Source: Kribbella sp. NBC_00382 (GTDB lineage: Bacteria > Actinomycetota > Actinomycetes > Propionibacteriales > Kribbellaceae). From it: 64,000 nt of DNA. Positions 40,664 through 49,161 of the stretch are shown here, piece by piece (the stretch's first letter is position 1; each line of letters begins with the position of its first letter). The DNA lies in contig NZ_CP107954.1 of assembly GCF_036067295.1 (NCBI RefSeq), positions 2,790,001-2,854,000 of the forward strand, in the 5' to 3' direction. Made by a program: the position numbers and the translations under genes. The notes below the pieces were generated by a model that had not been told where the DNA came from, did no database searches, and saw only the letters and a list, made by a program, of their open reading frames with translations.

Positions 40664-41584
40664 TCAGGCCAGGTCGGACGAGTCGGCCCGGGTCAACCGG
40701 TACTGGATGAAGGTGATCGCCATCAAGACGATCAGCAGCGCGACCGACATGGCCGACGCGTAGCCGAACTGGAACCGGCCGAACGCGACGTCGTAGATGT
40801 AGAACTGCAGCACCCGGGACGAGTCGACGGGTCCACCGCGGGTGGTCACCGCGACGGTGTCGAAGACCTGGAACGAGCCGATCACGGTGATGATCAGGAC
40901 CAGCGACAGGATCGGCCGCAGCAACGGCACGGTGAGGTGGCGGAACATCCGGATCTCGCTCGCGCCGTCGATCTTGCCGGCCTCGTAGACCGTGTTCGGG
41001 ATGGTCTGCAGCCCGGCGAAGATCAGCAGCGCAGTGTAGCCGAGGTGCCGCCAGACGTTGATCAGCGCGATCGTCGGGATCACCCAGGTGTCCGAGGACA
41101 GGAACGCGACCTGGTCGATCCCGATCGCGCCGAGCAGTTTGTTCCCGATCCCGAGCTGGTAGTCGAGGATCCAGAGGAAGACCATCGCGGCGACCACGTT
41201 CGAGACCAGGTACGGCGTCAGCACGATGCCGCGCAGCCAGGTCTTCTGGGTCAGCCGCTGCATCATCACCGCGATCACCAGCGCCAGCACCGTCTGGATG
41301 CCGATGTTGAGGATCACGTAGTACAGGGTCACCTTCATCGCGTTCCAGAACACCGGGTCCTGGACCATCCGGATGTAGTTGTCCAGACCGTTGAACTGCG
41401 GCGGGGTGAGCAGGTTGAACTTGGTGAAGCTCAGGTAGATCCCGCGCAGGGTCGGCCAGACCATGAAGACCAGGAAGCCGATCAGTGCGGGGAGGATGAA
41501 GAGCAGGGCGAGGCGCGTGTCGTCACGCGCCCCGCCCCTGGTACGACGAGCGGTTGCCGCCGTCGGCGGCGTCGTACTGGCCAT
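40664..41584 (-). CDS. sugar ABC transporter permease (MalF type)
   Basis: A 306-residue permease with six helices and a Thr/Arg-rich cytoplasmic start. The EAA loop is TVYEAGKIDGASEIRMFRHLTVPLLRPIL. ATG 41584 has GAAGGAG upstream; an open frame further upstream has no such site. It is the first gene of the importer operon, whose promoter must lie in the short gap (about 85 bp) after the HelR-type gene. Confidence 0.92.
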   Translation of the reverse strand: MASTTPPTAATARRTRGGARDDTRLALLFILPALIGFLVFMVWPTLRGIYLSFTKFNLLTPPQFNGLDNYIRMVQDPVFWNAMKVTLYYVILNIGIQTVLALVIAVMMQRLTQKTWLRGIVLTPYLVSNVVAAMVFLWILDYQLGIGNKLLGAIGIDQVAFLSSDTWVIPTIALINVWRHLGYTALLIFAGLQTIPNTVYEAGKIDGASEIRMFRHLTVPLLRPILSLVLIITVIGSFQVFDTVAVTTRGGPVDSSRVLQFYIYDVAFGRFQFGYASAMSVALLIVLMAITFIQYRLTRADSSDLA

Positions 41585-41669
41585 TTTGTCTCCTTCGCCG
41601 GTACTACGGCACGCGCCGGCGAGACTGACCACCTGGACATGCCTGGACGGAATTACTTCCAGGCTGAAA

Positions 41670-43859
41670 CTAATCCATTTCATCGAGTGTGACAAGGGGC
41701 ACACTGAGTATTACGAGTTGCTGGGTCGCCCGGGTCATCGCGACGTACCTATCGACGGCTCCCTCGATGCCTTCGCCGAACGACTCCGGGTCGATCAGCA
41801 CGACCAGATCGAACTCGAGACCCTTGGACAACTCGGGTGTAAGCGACCGTACCCGCGGCGTAGTCGGCCCGTACGCCGGATCGCCGATGACACACGCGAT
41901 CCCCTCGTCATGTTCGGCGAGCCAGTCCTCCACGATCTGGTGCAACTCGGCCGCATCCCCATGCCTGACAGGTACTCCGCTGACGCGGATCGACGTCGGT
42001 ACGTTGGCATCCGGCAGCGCTGCCCGGATGACCGGCTCGGCCTCCGTCATCACCTCTTCCGGCGTCCGGTAGTTGATGCTCAGCGACGCCAGGTTGACCC
42101 GATCCAGCCCGACCCGCTCGAGCCGTTCCTCCCACGACTCGGTGAAACCGTGCCTGGCCTGGGCGCGGTCCCCGACGATGGTGAAGCTCCGCGACGGACA
42201 GCGGAGCAGCAGCATCTGCCATTCCGCGTCGGTCAGTTCCTGCGCCTCGTCGACGACGATGTGCGCGAACGGGCCTTTGAGAAAGTCCGGGTCTGCGGTG
42301 GGAAGGTCGGTCGTGTCGACGAGCGCTTCCTGGATGTCTTTGCCGCGCAGCATCGGGATCCAGCCTTCGTTGTCGTCGTCGGCCTCGATGATGTGGTCGA
42401 TGACGTCCTTCATCCGTTCGCGTTCGACCGCGGCGGCCGCCTTCTGCCGGCGCTTGCGGCGAGAGGCCTCGGGGTCGCCGAGTCGCTGCCGGGCGGCGTC
42501 CAGGAGTGGCAGGTCTTCTAAGGTCCACGCCTGGGGGCCCTTGCGTTGCAGGAGTTTGACCTCCTCGGGGCTGAGCCAGGGCGCGCACATTCGGAGGTAC
42601 GCGGGGACGGACCAGAGGTCGCCGACGAGGTCGGTCGGTTCGATCAGCGGCCAGGCTTTGCCGAACGCGTCGATCAGATCCTCGTTCTGCTCAAGGGATC
42701 TGCGGATGAGATCGGGCGAGAGGTCCTCGTCGTCGTATGCCTCCTCGTGCTTGTCCAGCAGGATCGTGAGCAGTTCCTCCCAGACCTCGTCGCGCGCCTC
42801 GTTGTGCGGAGTACCGGGGTCTGCTGATCCGAACGCCTCGGCCCAGTCGGCGGAGGTGAGGGCGATCTCGGACCAGTGGGTCTCGACCGTCATCCGCTTG
42901 GTGGGTGCTTCTTCGTAGAGGGCGACGGCCGGTTCGATCGCCTTCACCATGTCGGCGGTCGCCTTGAGCCTTGCGATTCTTGGGTCTTGCTCTGGTGATG
43001 CTGTGGGTCCTTCGGGGAGGAGGTCGCGCAGGGTGCAGGTCTGCACGCCTTCCTCGCCCAGGCTGGGGAGTACGTCCGAGACGTAGGCCAGGTAGGGCTG
43101 GTGGGGGCCGACGAACAGTACGCCGCCGTGACTGTGGTCGAGGCGCGGATCGGAGTACAGGAGGTACGCCGTACGGTGCAACGCCACGACCGTCTTGCCA
43201 GTACCGGGGCCGCCGTCGACGACTAGCGCGCCGCGGGAGCTTGCGCGGATGATCGCGTCCTGGTCGGCCTGGATGGTGCCGAGGACGTCCCGCATCCGGG
43301 CCGAGCGGTTGCTGCCGAGGCTGGCGATGAACGCCGACTGGTCGTCGAGGGCCGCCGCGTGTCCCGCGAAGCCTTCGGCGGTGAACACCTCGTCCCAGTA
43401 GTCGGTGATGCGGCCGCGGGTCCAGCGGTACCGGCGGCGGTTGGACAGGCCCATCGGGTTGGCATGCGTCGCGCCGAAGAACGGCTCGGCCGCGGGGGAG
43501 CGCCAGTCGATCAGCAGCCGCCGGCCGTCACGGTCGGTGAGGCCGAGGCGTCCGACGTACACGACCTCGTCGTCCGTCGTGACCATGTGCCCGAGGGTCA
43601 GGTCCAGGCCGAATCGTTTGAGTGTGCGGAGCCGTGCTGTCAGACGGTGGACCTCGAGGTCGCGGTCGAGCGCCTCCTGGCCTTCGCCGCCAGGGGCCTT
43701 GCGGGTCTCGTCAAGTCGTTCGGTGAGTTCGGTGATGGTCTGCTGGAGGCTGTCCGCGATCGCGGCGAAGTGCTCTTCGTCCTTGGCGATCAGGGCGGGG
43801 TCGGCTTTGGCGCTGAGGTTGGCGGGGAGGTCGAAAGCGCTTGTTTTGAGGGGGTTCAC
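41670..43859 (-). CDS. helR: HelR-type RNA polymerase recycling motor ATPase (HelD family)
   Basis: A 729-residue SF1/UvrD-like ATPase of the HelD class. Walker A is GGPGTGKT (K222), Walker B is VVDEAQEL (near 535), and the C-terminal helicase part has INYRTPEE, SKGLEFD and MTRATQQL. A long N-terminal coiled segment (about 25-75) fits the arm that enters the RNA polymerase secondary channel. HelR proteins free RNA polymerase from rifamycins and give resistance in Streptomyces. I chose GTG 43859 (start VNPLKTSAFDLP) because it has GGGAG 8 bases upstream and matches the family start; ATG 43874 is possible. It directly follows the glycosyltransferase. Confidence 0.85.
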   Translation of the reverse strand: MNPLKTSAFDLPANLSAKADPALIAKDEEHFAAIADSLQQTITELTERLDETRKAPGGEGQEALDRDLEVHRLTARLRTLKRFGLDLTLGHMVTTDDEVVYVGRLGLTDRDGRRLLIDWRSPAAEPFFGATHANPMGLSNRRRYRWTRGRITDYWDEVFTAEGFAGHAAALDDQSAFIASLGSNRSARMRDVLGTIQADQDAIIRASSRGALVVDGGPGTGKTVVALHRTAYLLYSDPRLDHSHGGVLFVGPHQPYLAYVSDVLPSLGEEGVQTCTLRDLLPEGPTASPEQDPRIARLKATADMVKAIEPAVALYEEAPTKRMTVETHWSEIALTSADWAEAFGSADPGTPHNEARDEVWEELLTILLDKHEEAYDDEDLSPDLIRRSLEQNEDLIDAFGKAWPLIEPTDLVGDLWSVPAYLRMCAPWLSPEEVKLLQRKGPQAWTLEDLPLLDAARQRLGDPEASRRKRRQKAAAAVERERMKDVIDHIIEADDDNEGWIPMLRGKDIQEALVDTTDLPTADPDFLKGPFAHIVVDEAQELTDAEWQMLLLRCPSRSFTIVGDRAQARHGFTESWEERLERVGLDRVNLASLSINYRTPEEVMTEAEPVIRAALPDANVPTSIRVSGVPVRHGDAAELHQIVEDWLAEHDEGIACVIGDPAYGPTTPRVRSLTPELSKGLEFDLVVLIDPESFGEGIEGAVDRYVAMTRATQQLVILSVPLVTLDEMD

Positions 43860-43860
43860 G

Positions 43861-45060
43861 TCAGCGGCTCCCATCGCGCAGCAGCAGCTCTGCGGCGACT
43901 GCTGTTCCGTCGGTGCGGATCTTGGCTGCTATCGCTTGTGCCTGGTCTTCTCGGTGGAGGGCGGCTTTGAGGGCGGTCGTTAGGGACTCAGTGGTGAAGG
44001 TCGGACCGTCGTGCGCAACGCCGATGCCGAGGTCGGCGACGCGGCCGGCCCAGTACGGCTGGTCGGCGAGTTGGGGGACGACCACTTGCGGAGTACCGGC
44101 TCTCGTTGCGGTCATCGTTGTCCCCGCGCCGCCGTGGTGCACGACGGCGGCGGTTTGGGGGAACAACGCTTGCTGGTTGATCTCGTCGACGATGAAGCAG
44201 TCGTCCTGGTCGTCGACCAGCTCGAGCCCGGCCCAGCCCCGCTTGAGGATCACGCGACGGCCTTGCGCGCGCACTGCCTCGATCGCGGCTTCGGCGGCGT
44301 TGGTCGAGGAGTGCATGGGCATACTGCCGAAGCCGACGAACACCGGCGGCTCACCTGCTGCCAGGAAAGTGCTCAGATCTTTGGGCAGCGGACGCTCGTC
44401 CTTGAGGATCCAGGCGCCGGTCTGTACTACGTCGTGCTGGTCTCCTTGCCACGGATCCAGAGTCGGGTCGGTCGCCAGCCACGGCTTGGCGCCGACCACG
44501 TACTGGCGAACGTCATCGACTCGCGGTAGCCCGTACTTGGTCCTGCTGCTGTTGAGCGCCTCACCGAACAGCACATTGTTGCTCTCAGCATCCAGATCCC
44601 AGAGCGTCTGGTTGTCGGTCACATCCGCCGGGAGCGGTCGCCCGGGCAACGCCAACGGCCGGCGTTGGCTGGACGGCAGCGTGAGCTGCTGAAAGGTCAC
44701 CGAGACAGCGTCGATTTTGAGCAACTCCGCCACCGACAGGGCGCCGGCCGCAGCCGGCAACATGCCCGTGGCAACGACCACGTCAAACCCGTGCGCCGCC
44801 TCCGTGAGCACCTCGAACTCGGCAGCGATGATCTCCGCCGCCCGCTCCGGAATGGTCGCCGGCGCCGGCTTCGACTTGGTCAACCCTTCCGCCGACCGCC
44901 AGATCGGCACCATCGACAGACCGAATCCAGCCACGAACTCCTCGAAGTCCGGCGGTGCGGCCATCCGCACCTCCGCACCCTGACTTCTTAGCTCCAACGC
45001 CAGCGCCAGCATCGGCTCGACGTCCCCACGCGACCCGTACGTCGACAAAAACACCCGCAT
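43861..45060 (-). CDS. rgt: GT1 glycosyltransferase, probable rifamycin glycosyltransferase (Rgt type)
   Basis: A 399-residue GT-B glycosyltransferase of family 1. The N-terminus MRVFLSTYGSRGDVEPMLALALELR is typical for macrolide and rifampin transferases, and the C-terminal UDP/TDP-sugar binding signature is FPQTAAVVHHGGAGTTMTATRAGTPQVVVPQLADQPYWA. Position decides the assignment: an RAE-like inverted repeat lies upstream and a helR-type gene downstream, which is the setting of rifamycin-inducible resistance genes in actinobacteria. It would add a sugar to the rifamycin ansa chain. ATG 45060 has GGGGAG at 6 bases. Another glycosylated substrate cannot be excluded from sequence alone. Confidence 0.75.
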   Translation of the reverse strand: MRVFLSTYGSRGDVEPMLALALELRSQGAEVRMAAPPDFEEFVAGFGLSMVPIWRSAEGLTKSKPAPATIPERAAEIIAAEFEVLTEAAHGFDVVVATGMLPAAAGALSVAELLKIDAVSVTFQQLTLPSSQRRPLALPGRPLPADVTDNQTLWDLDAESNNVLFGEALNSSRTKYGLPRVDDVRQYVVGAKPWLATDPTLDPWQGDQHDVVQTGAWILKDERPLPKDLSTFLAAGEPPVFVGFGSMPMHSSTNAAEAAIEAVRAQGRRVILKRGWAGLELVDDQDDCFIVDEINQQALFPQTAAVVHHGGAGTTMTATRAGTPQVVVPQLADQPYWAGRVADLGIGVAHDGPTFTTESLTTALKAALHREDQAQAIAAKIRTDGTAVAAELLLRDGSR

Positions 45061-45107
45061 CCGCAACTCCCCAGATTGGCTACAGGGAGTGAGTGTGAAG
45101 CATCACC

Positions 45108-45130
45108 GGGGCCTTGCGGCAAGTCCCCCC
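45108..45130 (-). promoter_or_regulatory. rifamycin-associated element (RAE)-like inverted repeat
   Basis: The core CTTGC-G-GCAAG (45113-45123) with flanking GGGGC and CCCC matches the GC-rich inverted repeat described as the RAE upstream of rifamycin-inducible genes. It lies about 50 bp before the glycosyltransferase start, next to a TATAAC -10-like hexamer (45135-45140, minus strand), so it overlaps the expected transcription start. The element name rests on memory of the published consensus. Confidence 0.7.
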
Positions 45131-45150
45131 ATGCGTTATAACTTAGACAC

Positions 45151-45174
45151 GGCAGGGAGATCCTTCTCCTTGCC
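45151..45174. repeat. hairpin upstream of the rgt promoter
   Basis: GGCAGGGAGA pairs with TCTCCTTGCC (one G-U) around TCCT, with TTTCGTTTTG to the right on the plus strand. It would insulate or end plus-strand transcripts; on the minus strand it has no T-run. Confidence 0.55.
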
Positions 45175-45196
45175 TTTCGTTTTGTCTGGGCGCCGC

Positions 45197-45568
45197 TCAG
45201 GCTGCCGCCGGGCATTTGTGGCTCAGAACGCAGGTCCAGCGGCCGTCGGACCGTACGAAGACCTCGCTGATCCACTCGTCCGCCGCATAGGCGACGCCGT
45301 CCCAGGCGCCGGTACTCCGCTTGCGCGCTGTGACGACAACCGACTCGCCATGCCCGGCGACCCGCGCCTCCCCGACGGTCTCCATCGTGTGGTGAGCCAG
45401 CTGGCCGCCTGCGATCCAGCCGACGATGTCGGCCTTCCCCGTCGGGCCCGTCGGACCGACATAGACCCACTCGTCAGCCATGAACGCGGCGACTGCCTCC
45501 GCATCGTTGTGAACGAGCGCGGCATCCCAAGCCGCGGAAACAGCAAGAACCTCGGACTCGACACTCAT
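45197..45568 (-). CDS. SnoaL/DUF4440-like small protein
   Basis: A 123-residue NTF2-fold protein (VLAVSAAWDAALVHNDAEAVAAFMADEWVYVGPTGPTGKADIVGWIAGGQL is typical for the DUF4440/SgcJ group). The role is unknown; members are common near resistance and secondary metabolism genes. TAGGGT lies 7 bases before ATG 45568, so it is probably leaderless, though GGAAGG in the gap could also serve translation. It is upstream of the rgt promoter and on the same strand, but separated by 130 bp with a hairpin. Confidence 0.75.
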   Translation of the reverse strand: MSVESEVLAVSAAWDAALVHNDAEAVAAFMADEWVYVGPTGPTGKADIVGWIAGGQLAHHTMETVGEARVAGHGESVVVTARKRSTGAWDGVAYAADEWISEVFVRSDGRWTCVLSHKCPAAA

Positions 45569-45575
45569 GCCTTCC

Positions 45576-45581
45576 ACCCTA
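45576..45581 (-). promoter_or_regulatory. leaderless -10 (TAGGGT) of the SnoaL-like gene
   Basis: TAGGGT on the minus strand, 7 bases before ATG 45568. Confidence 0.5.
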
Positions 45582-45667
45582 GGTAGCATCCGTGCCATCG
45601 AACCTCGGGCGAGGTACCGTCCTGGTCTCGCGCTGTTCAGGGCGTGCTCAGAAGGCGAGATTGATCA

Positions 45668-46534
45668 ATGACCGATGTCGTCTGCATTTTGTGCGGCGCC
45701 GCTGGACCGTTCCGACCGCGCGGCGCAAAGGGTGGCTACAGCATCGAGGAGTGCCCGGGTTGCGGCCTGGTGCAACTGGTGCCGACCCCCACACCGGAGA
45801 CGCTGCGCGCTTTGTACGAGGAAGAGTCGTACTTCGGCGGCGAGGGCTCGGGCTACTCGCAGTACGAGAGCCAAGAAGCCGAGTACCTCGCTACCTTCCG
45901 CGAGGACGTCCGCCGCATCGCCGAGTTCACCCCAACCGGCCGGATCCTCGAGGTTGGCTGCGGCTACGGCTACTTCCTGAAAGCCGCCCTGGACGCCGGC
46001 TACGACGCGTACGGCGTCGACCTCTCCCCATCGGCAGTCAAGTTCGCCGAAGAGCGCTACCCCGGCCGCGTCTACTGCGGCTTCGTCGAAGAGGTACCGG
46101 AACTCCAAGGTGAGAAGTACGACGTCATCTTCGCCTCCCACCTGATCGAACACATCACCGATCCAGCAGCCTTCCTCCACACTGCAAGCGGTTTGCTCAA
46201 CCCAGGCGGCCTGGTAGTGATGGTCACCCCCAACATCGGCAGCCTCCTCTCCCGTGTCTCGGGCTCCCGCTGGGTCTCCTTCAAAATCCCCGAACACGTC
46301 AGCTACTACGACCACAAAACAATCACCGAACTACTCCACCGAACCAACTTCCAGGTCACCGCGATCGACAGCGCCTACCAGTACTACGCCTTGCCGTTCG
46401 TCACGTCCCGGGTCCGTGAACTCCTCCACCCGGCGTCTCGCCTGATCCCGCCCTTCGAACGAACCCGCCTGCTCCGCGACCGCCGCATCCGCGTCACCAG
46501 CGGCTCCATGCGAGTAATAGCAACCCTCAAGTAG
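45668..46534 (+). CDS. SAM-dependent methyltransferase with N-terminal zinc ribbon
   Basis: A 288-residue protein. Four Cys at the N-terminus (CILC at 6-9 and CPGC about 29-32) form a zinc-ribbon like that of C-methyltransferases and other Methyltransf_23 proteins. The SAM motif I is ILEVGCGYGYFLKAALDAGY, followed by GVDLS and FASHLIEHITDP. The C-terminal part (VMVTPNIGSLLSRVSGSRWVSFKIPEHVSYYDHKTITELL) is as in enzymes that modify sugars or lipids of the envelope. The exact substrate is unknown. The ATG has GAAGGCGAG upstream. Confidence 0.85.
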   Translation: MTDVVCILCGAAGPFRPRGAKGGYSIEECPGCGLVQLVPTPTPETLRALYEEESYFGGEGSGYSQYESQEAEYLATFREDVRRIAEFTPTGRILEVGCGYGYFLKAALDAGYDAYGVDLSPSAVKFAEERYPGRVYCGFVEEVPELQGEKYDVIFASHLIEHITDPAAFLHTASGLLNPGGLVVMVTPNIGSLLSRVSGSRWVSFKIPEHVSYYDHKTITELLHRTNFQVTAIDSAYQYYALPFVTSRVRELLHPASRLIPPFERTRLLRDRRIRVTSGSMRVIATLK

Positions 46535-46585
46535 CCGACCCCGCCGTCGTTCAGCCGGCGTTACCAAGGTCCAGCGTGGCGCGGG

Positions 46586-47245
46586 TCAGGATCGATTCGC
46601 GAAGCCGGTTTCGTAGGCGGCGACGACGGCCTGCACACGGTCGCGGACGCCGAGTTTGGCGAGGACCCGGGCGACGTGTGTCTTCACCGTCGTCTCGGCC
46701 ACCACCAGGTCCGCCGCGATCTCCGCGTTGGACAGACCGCGGGCGAGCAACCGGAGTACGTCGAGTTCGCGGTCGGTCAGTGCGGCCAGTTCGGGTGGCA
46801 GTCCCTGCGGCTGTACCGGCTCAGCGAAGCGCTCGACCAGTCGGCGGGTGATCGCCGGCTCGATCAGCGAGTCGCCGGTGGCCGCTGCCCGGACGGCCGC
46901 GATCAGCCGGCTCGAGGGGGAGTCCTTGAGCAGGAAACCGGCCGCGCCGGCTCGCAGCGCGCGGTACACGTACTCGTTCTGGTCGAAGGTGGTGAGCACG
47001 ATGATCGTCGGCGGGTTCGGGTGCCGGCGGATCTGTTCGGTGGCCGACAGCCCGTCGAGCTCGGGCATCCGGATGTCCATCAGGATCACGTCCGGCTCGA
47101 CCAGCTGGGCCTGCCGGATCGCTTCCGTGCCGGTATCGGCCTCGGCGACGACCTCGATGTCGCCCTCGGCCTCCAGGATCACCCGGAAACCGGTACGCAC
47201 CAGGGTCTGGTCGTCAGCCACCAGCACGCGGATCTTGTCGGGCAC
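46586..47245 (-). CDS. two-component response regulator, NarL/LuxR type
   Basis: A 219-residue response regulator. The receiver domain has acidic residues DD (11-12), phosphorylation site D57 (VILMDIRMPE) and the conserved Lys near GFLLKDSP; the C-terminal LuxR-type helix-turn-helix is LTDRELDVLRLLARGLSNAEIAADLVVAETTVKTHVARVLAKLGVRDRV. The GTG start follows CACAAT by 6 bases, possibly leaderless. It is divergent from a sensor-only protein, a degenerate kinase and an intact kinase, and presumably receives its phosphate from the last. Confidence 0.92.
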   Translation of the reverse strand: MPDKIRVLVADDQTLVRTGFRVILEAEGDIEVVAEADTGTEAIRQAQLVEPDVILMDIRMPELDGLSATEQIRRHPNPPTIIVLTTFDQNEYVYRALRAGAAGFLLKDSPSSRLIAAVRAAATGDSLIEPAITRRLVERFAEPVQPQGLPPELAALTDRELDVLRLLARGLSNAEIAADLVVAETTVKTHVARVLAKLGVRDRVQAVVAAYETGFANRS

Positions 47246-47400
47246 ACGCTGATTGTGCCCTCATCCCTGCGGCGACCGCGTCATCCCTGCGGAGGACGCG
47301 CGGGCCGGACAATCGTCCTTGCGCCAGACGTGGGCGGCACGGTCGCGAACCTACTGTCGCTGCATCGGGTCAGGGGGACCCGCAGCGAAAGGACAGTCCG

Positions 47401-47943
47401 ATGAACGACATCTTCCGGGGCATCCGCCCACTCGACTACGTGCTGGCCGGCCTGATGACCGCGGCAGGAGTCATCCTGATGGTCGGCAACGTCGCCGCCT
47501 CCGACGAGGATCTGCCACACGCGCTCTCGACCACGTCGTGGGCCGTGGTGCCCACCTTCCTGGTCGTCACCCTGCCGATCCTGTGGCGCCGGCGCAACAT
47601 CCTCGCGGTCGTCGGGATCACCACCGTCGCGACCGTGGCCCACGTGCTCGCCTTCGGCTGGATCACCCGGTGCGGCGTGCTCCTCCCGCTGGGGTTCGCG
47701 CTGGCGTACGCCGTCGGCCGGTTCGGCGGGGCCTGGCGCAACCATCTGTTCGGGCTCGCCGCGATCGTGGTCCTGGAGCTGGTCATGCTCGCCAGGGACG
47801 CGTCGATCGACACCGTGGCGTCCGCCCTGCCGGTGGCCCTGCCGGGTATCGCGCTCTTCTACGGCGCCGGTGTTCTCGTGCAGAATCGAGTCAGCAAGCA
47901 CGCCACGGGCACCGTGCCGGTCGACCAGCGTCTGGCCGCCTGA
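47401..47943 (+). CDS. sensor-like membrane protein (paralogue of the next gene's sensor domain)
   Basis: A 180-residue membrane protein with about five helices. It has the same N-terminal layout as the following degenerate kinase (MNDIFRGIRPLDYVLAGL versus MGEIFRGVKPRDWVLAGG; FGWITRCGVLLPLGFAL versus FGWVTRCGAGLPLAFVL), so it is a paralogous sensor domain without a kinase part. AAGGA precedes the ATG. It probably works as a partner in the sensing complex. Confidence 0.7.
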   Translation: MNDIFRGIRPLDYVLAGLMTAAGVILMVGNVAASDEDLPHALSTTSWAVVPTFLVVTLPILWRRRNILAVVGITTVATVAHVLAFGWITRCGVLLPLGFALAYAVGRFGGAWRNHLFGLAAIVVLELVMLARDASIDTVASALPVALPGIALFYGAGVLVQNRVSKHATGTVPVDQRLAA

Positions 47944-47971
47944 GCGGCACTGCTGCGGGTAGGAGCCGGCG

Positions 47972-49144
47972 ATGGGTGAGATCTTCCGCGGTGTGAAGCC
48001 CCGCGACTGGGTCCTGGCGGGAGGTCTCACCGCGCTCGGCGTCGTACTGATGTGGTTCAACACGCAGACGACCGGCGCCATGGTCGACGAAGCCATCGCG
48101 GAGGGGTCGATGGTTCACACCATGAGTTCGCGCTCGCTCTGGATGATCCCGGTGTTCGCGGCCGCCACGCTTCCGGTGCTCTGGTGGCGGCGGAGTCTCG
48201 TCGCCGTCACCAGTATCTCGGTGGCGGCGATGGCGCTGCACGTCGGGCTGTTTGGCTGGGTGACTCGCTGCGGCGCCGGGCTCCCGCTGGCCTTCGTACT
48301 GGCGTTCCTCGGAGCACTTGCCACCAAGCGGGCGACGGCCTGGATCGTCTGCGGGCTCAGCGTCGTGATGACCCTGCTCGTTCTGGTGGTCGACGCGACC
48401 ACCGGGGCGGGCGCCGCACTGCTGGCCCTGCCGATCGTCGTGATCGTCTTCGCCGTCGGACTGGCCGCCCGCCACCGAACCGCGCTGAACCAGGAACTAG
48501 CGATCCGCGAGGAGGAACTGCGGCAGTTGCGTGACGAGCGGGCGGCGATCGAGGTGGCCGACGACCGAGCCCGGCTGTCCCAGCAGCTCGACGGCATGCT
48601 GCAGGAACGGCTCGCCGGGCTGACCACGGTGGCCGAGTCGGCCGGCGGACTCCCACCGACGCAGGCCAAGGCCGTACTGGAGTCGATCGAGTCCGGCAGT
48701 CGGCAGACCCTGGACGACATGCGGGAGATCGTCGGCCTGCTCCGCGGCGATGACGTGGCACTGGCGCCGGCCCCGACGGTCGCCCACCTCGACACCCTGC
48801 TCGCGCGGCTGCGGACCGTCCACTCGCGGCTGGTCGTGACGGGCGATCCGCGGGCGTTGCCGGCGACGGTGGAGTTGTCGGCGTACCGGATCGTCGAGCA
48901 TCTGATCACCGCACTCGCCGATCAGGCCGACGCCCCGATCGAGGTCAGCGTGCGGGTCGACGCCGACGCGCTCGAAATCCGCGTGAACGGGCAGGTGGGC
49001 CGCAGCTCCGAGCTGAAGGCCGCCGTCGCCCGGGCCAAGGAGCGGGCCAAACTGCTCGGTGGCTCGGTTGAGGTGAAGGTCGTCAAGGGCCGGGTCGGCG
49101 CCGTCGCCCAGCTGCCGGTCGCCCAGCTGCCGGCCGTCGGCTGA
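47972..49144 (+). CDS. degenerate histidine kinase (pseudokinase) with membrane sensor
   Basis: A 390-residue protein with five to six N-terminal helices, a coiled segment (about 170-195) and a HisKA_3/HATPase-like C-terminus. The phospho-acceptor box, usually ERARIARELHD, reads DRARLSQQLDG, so the His is replaced by Asp. In the ATPase part the N-box Asn is also lost (RIVEHLITALADQA). It cannot autophosphorylate in the usual way. It may pair with the intact kinase downstream to sense or restrain it. Confidence 0.8.
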   Translation: MGEIFRGVKPRDWVLAGGLTALGVVLMWFNTQTTGAMVDEAIAEGSMVHTMSSRSLWMIPVFAAATLPVLWWRRSLVAVTSISVAAMALHVGLFGWVTRCGAGLPLAFVLAFLGALATKRATAWIVCGLSVVMTLLVLVVDATTGAGAALLALPIVVIVFAVGLAARHRTALNQELAIREEELRQLRDERAAIEVADDRARLSQQLDGMLQERLAGLTTVAESAGGLPPTQAKAVLESIESGSRQTLDDMREIVGLLRGDDVALAPAPTVAHLDTLLARLRTVHSRLVVTGDPRALPATVELSAYRIVEHLITALADQADAPIEVSVRVDADALEIRVNGQVGRSSELKAAVARAKERAKLLGGSVEVKVVKGRVGAVAQLPVAQLPAVG

Positions 49145-49161
49145 GCCGAGGAGGCGGGGTC

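Noticed and set aside
41666..41683. LacI-type operator TGAAA-N8-TTTCA before the importer operon
   Set aside because: It overlaps the coding end and stop of the HelR-type gene and is weak; there is not enough support to call it.
39422..41692. A 756-codon plus-strand open frame
   Set aside because: It is antisense to the ABC importer genes, and its composition (Asp/Arg/Gln/His-rich) is that of a shadow frame.
45151..45174. Intrinsic terminator of the SnoaL-like gene
   Set aside because: The T-rich tail is on the opposite strand, so it does not fit a minus-strand terminator; it is kept only as a hairpin.
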